Both the position numbers and the translations under genes were made by a program. A stretch of DNA of 64,000 nt. It comes from Pseudomonadota bacterium. GTDB lineage: Bacteria; Pseudomonadota; Gammaproteobacteria; Burkholderiales; Burkholderiaceae_F. Location: assembly GCA_021838715.1 (NCBI GenBank), contig JAKCCX010000004.1, positions 16,396-80,395 of the forward strand. Reading direction: 5' to 3'. The notes beneath the pieces were generated by a model. The model was given only the letters and a program-made list of their open reading frames with translations. It did no database searches and had not been told where the DNA came from. Shown here piece by piece: positions 10,201 to 21,006 of the stretch (within the stretch, counting starts at the first letter, position 1; the number at the start of each line of letters is the position of its first letter).

Positions 10201-10304
10201 CGCAGCAGCGCATCCGCGGCCCACGCCAGCACGGCGGCGAGCACGAGCAGCCACAGCACCCGGCGCCGCAGCCAGCGCGGTACGGAAGGGTCGTCGGCCG
10301 TCAT
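7248..10304 (-). CDS. Efflux RND transporter permease subunit (CzcA/CusA-like)
   Basis: 1018-aa RND permease with duplicated porter/TM halves; LPQFDYPQIRVNAHLPGTSATELEHLVVDPLE N-terminus. Confidence 0.9.
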   Translation of the reverse strand: MTADDPSVPRWLRRRVLWLLVLAAVLAWAADALLRTPVEVLPQFDYPQIRVNAHLPGTSATELEHLVVDPLESRILTLTGLRSVRSVMGNGTAEIDVRFRRGSSAQIDLQAVNGAIDRARGDLPGQVRPVAEILGNAINEVADYTAAIPADIAPARVQRAVVADIVPALRAIPGVQFVNVFGAGNEALWIQPDLDAMRRYGVSVVQIVQAVRSQVLLEPAGYVTLGHNDVLIEARSLPTHIAALERIPVAGRDGPIPLQALARVVRAPEPTHSAVSLDGRPSVALSVIKQPGASTRTVTRAVRAVLDETRTQLPPGVRWVRTYDQGRLVARVGADLGRNLLIGAALAVLILVGALGAGRGIFVLACSIPLSLALAVGALHALGQDLNLMTFGALSVAVGLLADDAILVLESIHHRWESGDAHWQGIRAGVRSIVVPDITGTLTNVAIYVPLLFVGGVAGLFFIPFAWAMIVALSASLLVSLTLIPLGLGFLGARPSAGTSAGRRLLRGLQRANERLFAWVARAPRTSLAITVAVLLISLAALVLVPVDFLPLPNEGALLEAFTLPPGASLLDTRAAARTITRRLLRDPAVAHVYVRIGSASSTTYTEPAYAGEILVALKAGVGVNALDAIGARIGRESQLPGVQRAVDTPTIERVGESLSGLSQPFVLHVFGAAVPELRRLSEEITARLRRIDVLQDVFDNDGYPVTQLQIEPRALALTVHGLTPAALYAQIGPLIGGQVVGLVPQGNVPLDLYLRLADAPQHTVAELAALPIRTQGGWTPLGELARLTLAETPDQIRHIAGARALDIVATPTGPLGSTEAAARRALADLPLPPGYRIAFGGLAAELEQTALGLLLAAAAAFAILVGILLLQFDGLLVPGILLLEIPLALTGGTLALVASGVGLNATGMVGFLTLVGIGLRHSIVLLDRARRNERAGMPVEDAVREAIEVRFRPIVLTAAVAALGMLPTALGLGQGAAPEQGLAVVILGGLVWSALRSTNLIPALYLYWRRKPMAERD

Positions 10305-10307
10305 GAA

Positions 10308-11390
10308 TCAATCGGGAGGCTGAAACGACTCGGCAATGCCGCGGTGGTATTCGAGAAACGCGTCGCGGACGACGATCCGCTGCCCGGGCTGCAATCCGGA
10401 CGCGATCCAGGTCTGCCAGCCGCGCGTCGGCCCCGGCGTCACTTCCTGGGGCCGGTCCCCCCGCGCGGTGCGCACGAGCACCCACCAATGACCATGATCC
10501 AGGATCAACGCCGAGGTCGGCACCGCGGCCATCCGGCGCGGCGGGCCGTCGATGGCGACCGTTCCCCATTGCCCGTTCTCCCACCACGCCGGAAGCGTCG
10601 GCGACGTCGGGAGAAGGCCGACGGTCCGGCTGCCGTCGGCCGCGATGCCCGACGCGACGGCGACCACCCGGACGGCAATCGCCTCGCCGCCACCCGCGGG
10701 TCGGAAGCGCCCGGTCATCCCGGCATGCAGCGCCGCAGCGTCGGCGCCGTAGTATGCGGCGCCGATCCACAGCCTGCCCGCCGGCATGAGCGTCAGGATG
10801 GTTTCCCCCGCCGACATCTCCTCGCCGTCCGCGGCCTGGAGCGCGATCACCGTCCCGGCAACCGGCGCGCGGACGATCCGCAGCGCCCGGGCCGCACCAA
10901 GCTGTGCCGCCGCGGTCCGCACCGCGGCGCGCGCAACCTGCCAGTCGCGCTGCGCGGTGTCGACCGCCTGCCGCGTCGCCAACTGGTTCGTCCATTCGCG
11001 CCGAACGATCGCGAGCGCGCGCCGGGCGGCGGATTCCTGCGCCCGCGCGCTGCGCAAGGCTTCTTCGCGGGCCGTCAGCAGCGATTGCACCCGTGGCCCG
11101 CCGACCTGGGCAAGCACGTCCCCGGCAGCCACGGCGCCGCCCGGTACGACGTGCAGGCCGCGCAAAGTGCCCGGATCGACACTACGCACCGCGAGGATTG
11201 CCGTCGGGGCGATCTGTCCATAGGCAGTCCAGGAACGGGGCAGCGTCTGCACCCGGACGGTGAGGACGTCGGCATCGCCGGCGGCCGCCGTCCCAAACGC
11301 GCCGGCCAGGGCGAGTACGCAGAGCGCGGCGAGCCGCGCCACCGCGATTCGGCCGCACCACGGCAAGCGCAAGGCAATCAGACCGACCAT
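10308..11390 (-). CDS. RND periplasmic adaptor (HlyD/membrane fusion) subunit
   Basis: Signal peptide, lipoyl/hairpin-type sequence (RAPVAGTVIALQAADGEEMSAGETILTLMPAGRLWIGA); directly upstream of the RND permease. Start chosen at ATG 11388-11390, not the longer ORF start. Confidence 0.82.
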   Translation of the reverse strand: MVGLIALRLPWCGRIAVARLAALCVLALAGAFGTAAAGDADVLTVRVQTLPRSWTAYGQIAPTAILAVRSVDPGTLRGLHVVPGGAVAAGDVLAQVGGPRVQSLLTAREEALRSARAQESAARRALAIVRREWTNQLATRQAVDTAQRDWQVARAAVRTAAAQLGAARALRIVRAPVAGTVIALQAADGEEMSAGETILTLMPAGRLWIGAAYYGADAAALHAGMTGRFRPAGGGEAIAVRVVAVASGIAADGSRTVGLLPTSPTLPAWWENGQWGTVAIDGPPRRMAAVPTSALILDHGHWWVLVRTARGDRPQEVTPGPTRGWQTWIASGLQPGQRIVVRDAFLEYHRGIAESFQPPD

Positions 11391-12274
11391 GTCCAGGCAA
11401 GAATCGGCCGCAGCACCTGCTCCCCGCAAGCGGCGCCGACGGCCGCCGCGATCAGGAGCACGGCCGCGGCAACGGCCCACGACGCCGACGGATCGAAACG
11501 GGTTCCTGCCGGTGCACCGGCAAACTCCGGCAGCGGCGACAACAACCGCGCGATCCGCTCTTGCAGCGCACGCCCGCTGCCGATCAGGCCCGCGTCGATG
11601 GCCGTCTCCCCCGGCATTCCGCCCGGCGGCAACGCCGTGGAAACGATTCGAGCGATCGCCAGGACCGCCGCGGCGAGATCGGTCCCGCATGCGCCACAGC
11701 CACGGGCCTCGTCGTCGCGGGCACATTCGAGGATTTCCAGCCAGGCCGCGAAACGGCGGCGCGCCCCGGGCCAGGGCCACTGCAGATCGGTTGCGATCTG
11801 GGCCAACCAGATCCGCAAGGGATCGCGATGCCGCACATGCGCCTGCTCGTGCTCCCAGGCTGCACGCACCAGACCGTCCTCGAGGCTCCTCGCCAGGAAC
11901 GGCGAAAACACGACCCGCGGGTGCAGGAGGCCCACGGTGTAGATGGGCAGTTGCCGCGGTGCGCGGACCACTGCCCATGCGGCCCGGACGGCGGCGCGGA
12001 TCGCGACCAGCACGAACGGCAGACCGGCGGCCATCAGGATGCCGGGGCCCACGCGGTCGGGCACGGGATCGGGTTCGCGCAGCGCCCAGCCGGCAAGCCA
12101 TGCGCCGAGCACGAACAGCGGCAGCAGCGGAAGCCACAGCTGCCGCCACGCGCGACGCTCGGCAAGCCGCGGCGACGGATCGCCGCAGGTGCGGCGCGGC
12201 AGCAGTGCCAGGGCTTGCACGGCCGCGCCGCCGAACACGACCAGCAAGGTGACGAGCAGCGTTTCACGTTCCAT
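11378..12274 (-). CDS. BlaR1-like M56 family membrane metallopeptidase
   Basis: MERETLLVTLLVVFGG..., zinc motif HEQAH (WEHEQAHVRHRDP), TM segments; overlaps the BlaI-like gene. Confidence 0.8.
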   Translation of the reverse strand: MERETLLVTLLVVFGGAAVQALALLPRRTCGDPSPRLAERRAWRQLWLPLLPLFVLGAWLAGWALREPDPVPDRVGPGILMAAGLPFVLVAIRAAVRAAWAVVRAPRQLPIYTVGLLHPRVVFSPFLARSLEDGLVRAAWEHEQAHVRHRDPLRIWLAQIATDLQWPWPGARRRFAAWLEILECARDDEARGCGACGTDLAAAVLAIARIVSTALPPGGMPGETAIDAGLIGSGRALQERIARLLSPLPEFAGAPAGTRFDPSASWAVAAAVLLIAAAVGAACGEQVLRPILAWTWSV

Positions 12275-12659
12275 GTCCCGCCCTCCGCTTGCTGCGAATC
12301 GCCCGCTCGAGTTCCGCGAGCAGTCCGGGATCGAGCTCGTCGACCGCGTCGACCAGCGCCGCGACCGCGGCATGGGGACCGGGCCCCAGGAACCGGTGCA
12401 CCAGATGACGCGCACGCGCGCGCTCGACTTCACCGCGCTCGGCGGCCGGAAGATAGACGAACGCACCGTCCTCGCGCCGGCGCGTCACCAATCCCTTGTC
12501 GCGCAGGCGGTCCACCACCTTGCCGGTGGTCGTGTAGACATGGCCGGCCGGCACCCCCACGCGCTCGTGCAGCGCACGCACGGACGCGGCGCGCAAGTCC
12601 CAAAGCGCGGCGAGCACCGCGTACTCGAGATCGTCGGCGGGTAGACGGAAATCGGCCAT
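12264..12659 (-). CDS. BlaI/MecI/CopY family transcriptional regulator
   Basis: LEYAVLAALWDLRAASVRALHERVG...YTTTGKVVDRLRDKGLVTRRREDGAFVYLP, typical BlaI winged helix. Confidence 0.9.
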   Translation of the reverse strand: MADFRLPADDLEYAVLAALWDLRAASVRALHERVGVPAGHVYTTTGKVVDRLRDKGLVTRRREDGAFVYLPAAERGEVERARARHLVHRFLGPGPHAAVAALVDAVDELDPGLLAELERAIRSKRRAGHGT

Positions 12660-12669
12660 CGCGCAACGC

Positions 12670-12685
12670 TACGACAATAGTCGTA
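12670..12685. promoter_or_regulatory. Perfect dyad TACGAC-AATA-GTCGTA, candidate BlaI-type operator
   Basis: 16-bp perfect inverted repeat 11 bp upstream of the BlaI-like start codon; a TTGACC -35-like hexamer lies at 12689-12694 (minus strand). Confidence 0.7.
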
Positions 12686-12793
12686 ACCGGTCAACCGCTC
12701 CGCCCTCATGACCTACAATTTCGCGGCCTCCTGGTCCCCGCGCCGCTCCGCCGCGCAGGGATCCTCGTCCGAAGCGCGCATCCGGAAGCGACC

Positions 12794-13276
12794 GTGCCCC
12801 TCTACGACATCGAACTGACCGACATTCACGGCGCGCATCTGCGCCTGCGCGACTTCGCGGGCAAGGTCCTGCTGATCGTGAACGTCGCAAGCCGCTGCGG
12901 CTTCACGCCCCAGTATGCCGGTCTGGAAGACTTGTACCGGCGTCATGCCCCGGGCGGCTTTGCCGTCCTGGGGTTCCCCTGCAATCAGTTCGGCGGTCAG
13001 GAACCGGGCAGCGAGGACGAAATCGACCGGTTCTGTCGCACGACCTACGACGTCACCTTTCCGATGTTTGCCAAGATCGACGTCAAGGGCCGCGACATCC
13101 ACCCGCTCTATCGCCACCTCACGAATGCCGCGCCGGGCATCTTCGGCACGAAGTGGATCAAGTGGAACTTCACCAAGTTCCTCGTCGACCGGCAGGGAAC
13201 GGTGTGCGCGCGCTACGCGCCGTCGGTGCGGCCGGAAATGCTCGACCGCGACATCGCGGCGGCGCTGCGGCGCTGA
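12794..13276 (+). CDS. Glutathione peroxidase
   Basis: VPLYDIELTDIHGAHLRLRDFAGKVLLIVNVASRCGFTPQYAGLEDLY...GFPCNQFGGQEPG...WNFTKFLVDRQG; GTG start. Confidence 0.93.
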   Translation: MPLYDIELTDIHGAHLRLRDFAGKVLLIVNVASRCGFTPQYAGLEDLYRRHAPGGFAVLGFPCNQFGGQEPGSEDEIDRFCRTTYDVTFPMFAKIDVKGRDIHPLYRHLTNAAPGIFGTKWIKWNFTKFLVDRQGTVCARYAPSVRPEMLDRDIAAALRR

Positions 13277-13334
13277 GGCCCGGCCGCGCATCGGCGACCT
13301 GCCGCGCCGCGCGATCCCCGCGCCCCTGCACCGA

Positions 13335-15068
13335 TCAGCTGCCGTCGAAGTTGATCGATTGCGCGAGGTTCTGTCCGCCCGACTGGAGGTAGTTGACCTC
13401 GACCGGCGCACCGTCGGTGAACCAGGACGGCGGCGTCGACGTGGCGGTGCCGTCGTAGAACGTGGTCGTTCCGGTCAACGTCAGGGCAACGCCGTTGACC
13501 GTGAAGACCGATCCGCCGGCAACGTACCCATGGACCTCGCCCTTCGTATCGGACGAGGTCGGCGCGCTGCCGAGGAAGGTGATGCTGTAGACCGTCAACC
13601 CGTTCGCGGTGACCGTTCCCTCGACTTCGACCGCCTTGCCGTCGGCAAGGCTGCTTTCCGGGCCGTTGACGGTCTGGACGTTGGCGGTCAACGTCACCGT
13701 CGGATTGATCACGCCGCCGAACGTCCCCTGGAGCGTGAACGGGCTGGTATCGCCGACGAAGCCGCCGATGGTCCCGAGGTAGTCGACCACCGCCCCCACC
13801 GGAGGCACCGAGGAGCTGGCGACGCTCGTGGCGACCACGACGTTCCCCTGCCCCAGGCCGCCCGGATTGCCGGTGATTTCGACATAGACGCCGTTGCCGA
13901 GCGCTGCCGGCGTGCCCCCCGCGACCGTGGTCACGGCCGCGCCGCCGGCATCGACCGGCACCCCGCGCACGAGGAAGTTCGAGGGACTCACATACCCGGT
14001 GACCGTGCCCTTCAGGCTCACCTGGGCGGGCTGCGTGGCATAGGTGCGGATCGCGCTCGCGCTCAAGGTCCCGTTCGCGCCCTCCTGGCCGGTGACCACG
14101 ATCGCATCGCCATCGTGAACCGCCGGGAAGCCCGCGGCAACGGCGTCGACCGCAACGCCATCGACCGTGAAGACGCCGCCGCCCGAACCGGAGACCAGGC
14201 CTTCCACCGCCACGGTCGTGGTGGTGCCGACGATGCCGTGAATCCGGACATTGGCGGCGGTGAGCGTCGTGCCGCTCGGCGCACTCGTGCTCAGGACGTT
14301 CACGACCTGGCCATTGGCGAGCGCAACGCCGGCCGGCTCCGTGGTGGTGGCCGAGGCCATCTGCACCGTCATGCCGCTTCCGGCGATCTGGAAGGACTCC
14401 CCGGCGGCGTTCGGCGTCAGGCCGGTGACGACGCCGGTGACGCGCGTCGCAGTGTCGGTCGAAGGCGACAACGCGATCCGCGTCGCCTGGATCGTGTTGC
14501 CGGTGCCGCCGGCATTGCCGTGGAAGAGTCCATGCACCTCGACCCGGGTGCCGCTGGTCAGGCTGGTGATGTCGGTCAAGCCGACATAGAACGTCACCGG
14601 TCCCGCCGTCGGGTCGATGTTGGTCACCACCGTCACGCCGTTGACGACGAAGCTGCCGGTCACGCCGTCCGCATGGATCGTCGGCGTTCCCTGGATGGTT
14701 CCGATCAGCGTCGGCTCGACGGTCATCGTCAGCGGATTGTCGGCGGCATCCGTTTCGATGTGGATGCGTTGCCCCAGGCCCACCACGGTCGCCGGCGTCG
14801 CCGTCGCATTGCCGTCCTGGTAATACTGCGGCGCCTGGCTGTCGTATTCGTGATCGTCGACCCCCACGCTGCCGAGTGCGACCACCGTTCCAATCGTCAG
14901 GCCCGTGCCTCCGGTGCCGACGCCGCCCAAGGCAAGCGCCGCAATGCCGCCGCCGCACGAACTCAGGGCGGCCGCCCCCAGCAGCGGGACGAGCACCGCC
15001 GTCAGCCAGGCTGCGTGCCGGCGTATCCAGTCGAAGATCGAGATGCGGGTTGCGGTGGTTGCGGTCAT
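13335..15068 (-). CDS. Lipoprotein with multiple DUF5666-like repeats
   Basis: Lipobox LSSC; recurrent G-x-V-x(n)-F-x-V-x-G-x-x-V units (VHGYVAGGSVFTVNGVALTL, VEGLVSGSGGGVFTVDGVAVDA, LKGTVTGYVSPSNFLVRGVPVDA). Start ATG 15068. Confidence 0.75.
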   Translation of the reverse strand: MTATTATRISIFDWIRRHAAWLTAVLVPLLGAAALSSCGGGIAALALGGVGTGGTGLTIGTVVALGSVGVDDHEYDSQAPQYYQDGNATATPATVVGLGQRIHIETDAADNPLTMTVEPTLIGTIQGTPTIHADGVTGSFVVNGVTVVTNIDPTAGPVTFYVGLTDITSLTSGTRVEVHGLFHGNAGGTGNTIQATRIALSPSTDTATRVTGVVTGLTPNAAGESFQIAGSGMTVQMASATTTEPAGVALANGQVVNVLSTSAPSGTTLTAANVRIHGIVGTTTTVAVEGLVSGSGGGVFTVDGVAVDAVAAGFPAVHDGDAIVVTGQEGANGTLSASAIRTYATQPAQVSLKGTVTGYVSPSNFLVRGVPVDAGGAAVTTVAGGTPAALGNGVYVEITGNPGGLGQGNVVVATSVASSSVPPVGAVVDYLGTIGGFVGDTSPFTLQGTFGGVINPTVTLTANVQTVNGPESSLADGKAVEVEGTVTANGLTVYSITFLGSAPTSSDTKGEVHGYVAGGSVFTVNGVALTLTGTTTFYDGTATSTPPSWFTDGAPVEVNYLQSGGQNLAQSINFDGS

Positions 15069-15328
15069 GGGGATCAGGGTGTTTGCCGTACGGGTTTCTA
15101 CCAACGAAACCTGAACCGGAGGCGGACCTCGGGCATCGAATGCGTTACCGATTGTTGCCGTCCCGGAAGGAGGGAGACGATCCGGGATGCGGGAACGATT
15201 CGGCACTCCCTGCATCCGGACGGCGGGGGGGTTGCTGCGGTACAGTACTAGCGCGTCGTTACCGCATCTTTGCGGCAACCCCGGGCTGCGGAGACCCCGG
15301 GAATTCCCCACCCAGCGGGAGACCGAAG

Positions 15329-16915
15329 GTGACCGAGCCGAGCGCCGCCGCAACGCCCCCTGAAGCCCGCGAGGCGGCGGCCCGGCCGGAACCGCTTGCC
15401 GGCGGCACCCTGGTGCTGGGTACGCTGGCGCTCAGCCTGGCGACCTTCATGAACGTGCTCGACACGTCGATCGCCAACGTGTCGATCCCTTCGATCGCCG
15501 GCGATCTCGGCGTCGGCGCTTCCGAAGGAACCTGGGTGATCACCTCGTTCGGGGTCGCCAATGCAATCGCGGTGCCGTTGACTGGGTTCCTCGCGCAGCG
15601 CTTCGGCTCGGTGCGGGTGTTCCTGGGCAGCATCACGTTTTTCACGCTGTTCTCTTTCCTCTGCGGCCATGCGCCGAGCCTGCAGGTGCTGATCCTGTTC
15701 CGGGTGCTGCAAGGAGCCTCGGCCGGGCCGATGATTCCGCTGTCGCAGACGCTCCTGCTTGCCAGCTATCCGCGGGAACGGTCCGGCATGGCGCTCGCGA
15801 TGTGGTCGATGACCACGCTGGTTGCGCCGATCACCGGTCCGCTGATGGGCGGGTGGATCACCGACAACATTTCCTGGCCGTGGATCTTCTACATCAACGT
15901 CCCGGTCGGGGTGACCTGCGCGCTGGTGACCCTGGCGATCTACCGCAACCGCGAGACCCCGATCCGCAAGCTGCCGATCGACCGGGTGGGGCTGGCACTG
16001 CTGGTGATCTGGGTCGGTTCGCTGCAGATCATGCTGGACAAGGGGCAGGAGCTCGACTGGTTCGGCTCCGACGTCATCATCACGCTGGCGGTCGCGGCCT
16101 TCGTCGGCTTCGTGCTGTTTCTGATCTGGGAGTTGTCGGAGACCCATCCGGTGGTCGACCTGAGTCTGTTCCGCCGGCGCAATTTCGCCATCGGCACGCT
16201 GATGATGGGCCTGTCGTATGCGATGTTCTTCGGCAGCCTGGTGCTGCTGCCGCTGTGGCTGCAGGAGTTCGTCGGCTATACGGCGACCCAGGCCGGTGAA
16301 GTCATGGCCTGGGTCGGCTTGTTCGCCCTGACCCTCTCGCCCCTGGTGGGCCGCTATCTCGATCGCATCGACACCCGGCTGCTGACCACCTGCTCCTTCG
16401 CGGTGTTCATGGTGGTGTTCTGGATGCGCTCGCACTTCACCAGCGACAGCGGCTATTGGGACTACGCCATGCCGACCGTGGTCCAGGGCATCGCCAGTTC
16501 GATGTTCTTCATCCCCCTCTTTTCGATCGTGCTCGGCGGATTACCGCAGCATCGCATCGCCGCCGCCACCGGCCTGTCCAATTTCGCCCGCATCACGGCG
16601 GGCTCGTTCGGGACCTCGATCTACACCACGTGGTGGGCCGACCGGGCGATCCAGCATCATGCGCGCCTGGTGGACCATCTCTGGTACGGCAATCCGATCG
16701 CCGACGCGGTGCTGCGGCAGGTGCAGGATCTGGGGGCGAGCCATGAGCAGGCGCTCGCCGTGCTGGATCGGATGGTCCGGCAGCAGGCCTACACGATCTC
16801 GGTCGACGACATGTTCTACGTCAGCGCCGCGCTGTTCGGCGTGCTGATCGCCCTCGTCTGGCTGGTACGGCCGACACGCGCCGCGGGCGCGACGGGCGCG
16901 GCCGCGGGGCATTGA
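15329..16915 (+). CDS. DHA2 family MFS multidrug transporter (EmrB/QacA-like)
   Basis: FMNVLDTSIANVSIPSIAGDLGVGASEGTWVITSFGVANAIAVPLTGFLAQRFG; 14-TM pattern; GTG start. Confidence 0.92.
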   Translation: MTEPSAAATPPEAREAAARPEPLAGGTLVLGTLALSLATFMNVLDTSIANVSIPSIAGDLGVGASEGTWVITSFGVANAIAVPLTGFLAQRFGSVRVFLGSITFFTLFSFLCGHAPSLQVLILFRVLQGASAGPMIPLSQTLLLASYPRERSGMALAMWSMTTLVAPITGPLMGGWITDNISWPWIFYINVPVGVTCALVTLAIYRNRETPIRKLPIDRVGLALLVIWVGSLQIMLDKGQELDWFGSDVIITLAVAAFVGFVLFLIWELSETHPVVDLSLFRRRNFAIGTLMMGLSYAMFFGSLVLLPLWLQEFVGYTATQAGEVMAWVGLFALTLSPLVGRYLDRIDTRLLTTCSFAVFMVVFWMRSHFTSDSGYWDYAMPTVVQGIASSMFFIPLFSIVLGGLPQHRIAAATGLSNFARITAGSFGTSIYTTWWADRAIQHHARLVDHLWYGNPIADAVLRQVQDLGASHEQALAVLDRMVRQQAYTISVDDMFYVSAALFGVLIALVWLVRPTRAAGATGAAAGH

Positions 16916-16975
16916 TCCGGCGGGAGGCGGATCCGGGCCACCCGGTCGAAGCCATCGCCGGGTGCCGCCGGCGGC

Positions 16976-17500
16976 TCACTCGGCGGCGCCGTGCACCCGC
17001 CGGCAGACTTCCTCCGGCTGCATGTCGTCGTAGATCTCGAAGGGCTGCCGGATCCAGGGCCGGTCCGGCAGCCGCATCACCGCGTACTCGGGAGCGACAC
17101 GCGCGCCCTCCTTGACCCAGAGCACCGCCGTGCGGATTTCCGTGATCGCTGGATAGCGCTGACGCAGATGGACCCGGACGCGCTCGATGGTCGCGCCCGT
17201 GTCGGCAAGATCGTCGACGAGCAGCAGACGGCCATGCAGGTCGGCGCCTGTGGTGGTGATGTACCGGGCGATGTCGAGTTCGCCTTGCACCGTGCCGCCG
17301 GCGGCGCGATAGGAACTGGCCGCGAGGATCGCCAACGGCACGTCGAATATGCGCGACAGCACGTCGCCGGGGCGCAAGCCGCCGCGGGCGAGGCAAAGCA
17401 GGGAATCGAAGCGGTAGCCCGACTCGTGGATCTGGGCCGCGAGGCGCTCGACGAGGCGATGGTACGCGGGCCAGTCGACGGAAAGGACGGGTTCGGACAT
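16976..17500 (-). CDS. Phosphoribosyltransferase (xanthine/hypoxanthine type)
   Basis: LLVDDLADTGATIERVR PRPP-binding motif; downstream of purA. Confidence 0.88.
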   Translation of the reverse strand: MSEPVLSVDWPAYHRLVERLAAQIHESGYRFDSLLCLARGGLRPGDVLSRIFDVPLAILAASSYRAAGGTVQGELDIARYITTTGADLHGRLLLVDDLADTGATIERVRVHLRQRYPAITEIRTAVLWVKEGARVAPEYAVMRLPDRPWIRQPFEIYDDMQPEEVCRRVHGAAE

Positions 17501-17590
17501 GGGGGCACCCTGATTAAACCTTCGCGAAATGGTTGAAAACCAGTTCGCGGACGACATTTCCCCTCTCCCCCGCACGCGCGGGGAGCGGGG

Positions 17591-20075
<2,485 letters not shown>

Positions 20076-20092
20076 GATGAAAAACGGACTGC

Positions 20093-20986
20093 TCAGTGCG
20101 CCGGCTTGGCATGGGCGGCGCCGGAATCCTTCATGTAGCGGAAGAACTCGGACGACGGATCGACGACCAGCATGTCGGAGCGGTTGCGGAAGCTTTGACG
20201 GTATGCGTCGAGGCTACGATAGAAATCGAAGAACTCGGGATCGGCGCTGAACGCCTGGGCGTAGATGGAAGACGCCTTTTCGTCGCCTTCGCCCTTGACG
20301 CGCTGGGCTTCGCGATAGGCGTCGGCAAGGAGCACCACGCGCTGGCGATCCGCATCCGCCTTGATCCGCTCGGCCTCGGCGGCGCCGATCGCGCGCTGCT
20401 CGTTGGCGACGCGCTTGCGCTCGGCGATCATCCGGGGATAGATCGATTCGGTCATGATCTCGGGCACGAAATCGACGTGCCGCAGCCGGACGTCGACGAT
20501 CTTCACGCCGAGGTCGCTCACGCGGCGCTCGACCGCCGAGCGGATCTCGTCCATCGCGGCGGCCCGGTCGCGGGAGACGATCTCCTGCACCGTGCGCTTG
20601 TTCACCGCCTGGTTGAGCGCATCGCGCACCAGCATCGAAATCCGGTCCTCGGCGGCCCGCTCGCTACCCTGGAAACTGATCCAGTATTCGCGCGGGCTGG
20701 TGATCCGCCACTTGACGAAGAAATCGACCAGCAGGTTCTTTTTCTCCGAGGTCTGGACCCGGTCGGGCGCGAATTCATCGATGGTCAGGATGCGCCGGTC
20801 GACGAAGGCGACGTTCTCGAGCGGCGCCGGCATCTTGAAGTGCAGGCCCGGCTGTTCGATCACACGGGCGACCTGGCCGAGATTGAAGACGATCGCGGCC
20901 TGACGCTGGTCCACGATGAACATCGACATCCGCGCCAGCGCGGCGACGACGATCAAGGCAAGAACGGCGATGACGGGACGATTCAT
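20093..20986 (-). CDS. hflC: Protease modulator HflC
   Basis: VDQRQAAIVFNLGQVARVIEQPGLHFKMPAPLENV; SPFH protein next to hflK. Confidence 0.96.
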   Translation of the reverse strand: MNRPVIAVLALIVVAALARMSMFIVDQRQAAIVFNLGQVARVIEQPGLHFKMPAPLENVAFVDRRILTIDEFAPDRVQTSEKKNLLVDFFVKWRITSPREYWISFQGSERAAEDRISMLVRDALNQAVNKRTVQEIVSRDRAAAMDEIRSAVERRVSDLGVKIVDVRLRHVDFVPEIMTESIYPRMIAERKRVANEQRAIGAAEAERIKADADRQRVVLLADAYREAQRVKGEGDEKASSIYAQAFSADPEFFDFYRSLDAYRQSFRNRSDMLVVDPSSEFFRYMKDSGAAHAKPAH

Positions 20987-21006
20987 GGCACGTGCGCGCG
21001 ATGGAT

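Noticed and set aside
3562-10995. 2477-aa minus-strand ORF in the track
   Set aside because: Only the last ~135 aa are the real small lipoprotein; the rest is out-of-frame translation of the ATPase-PAP2 and RND genes (Arg/Gly/Ala-rich GC artefact).
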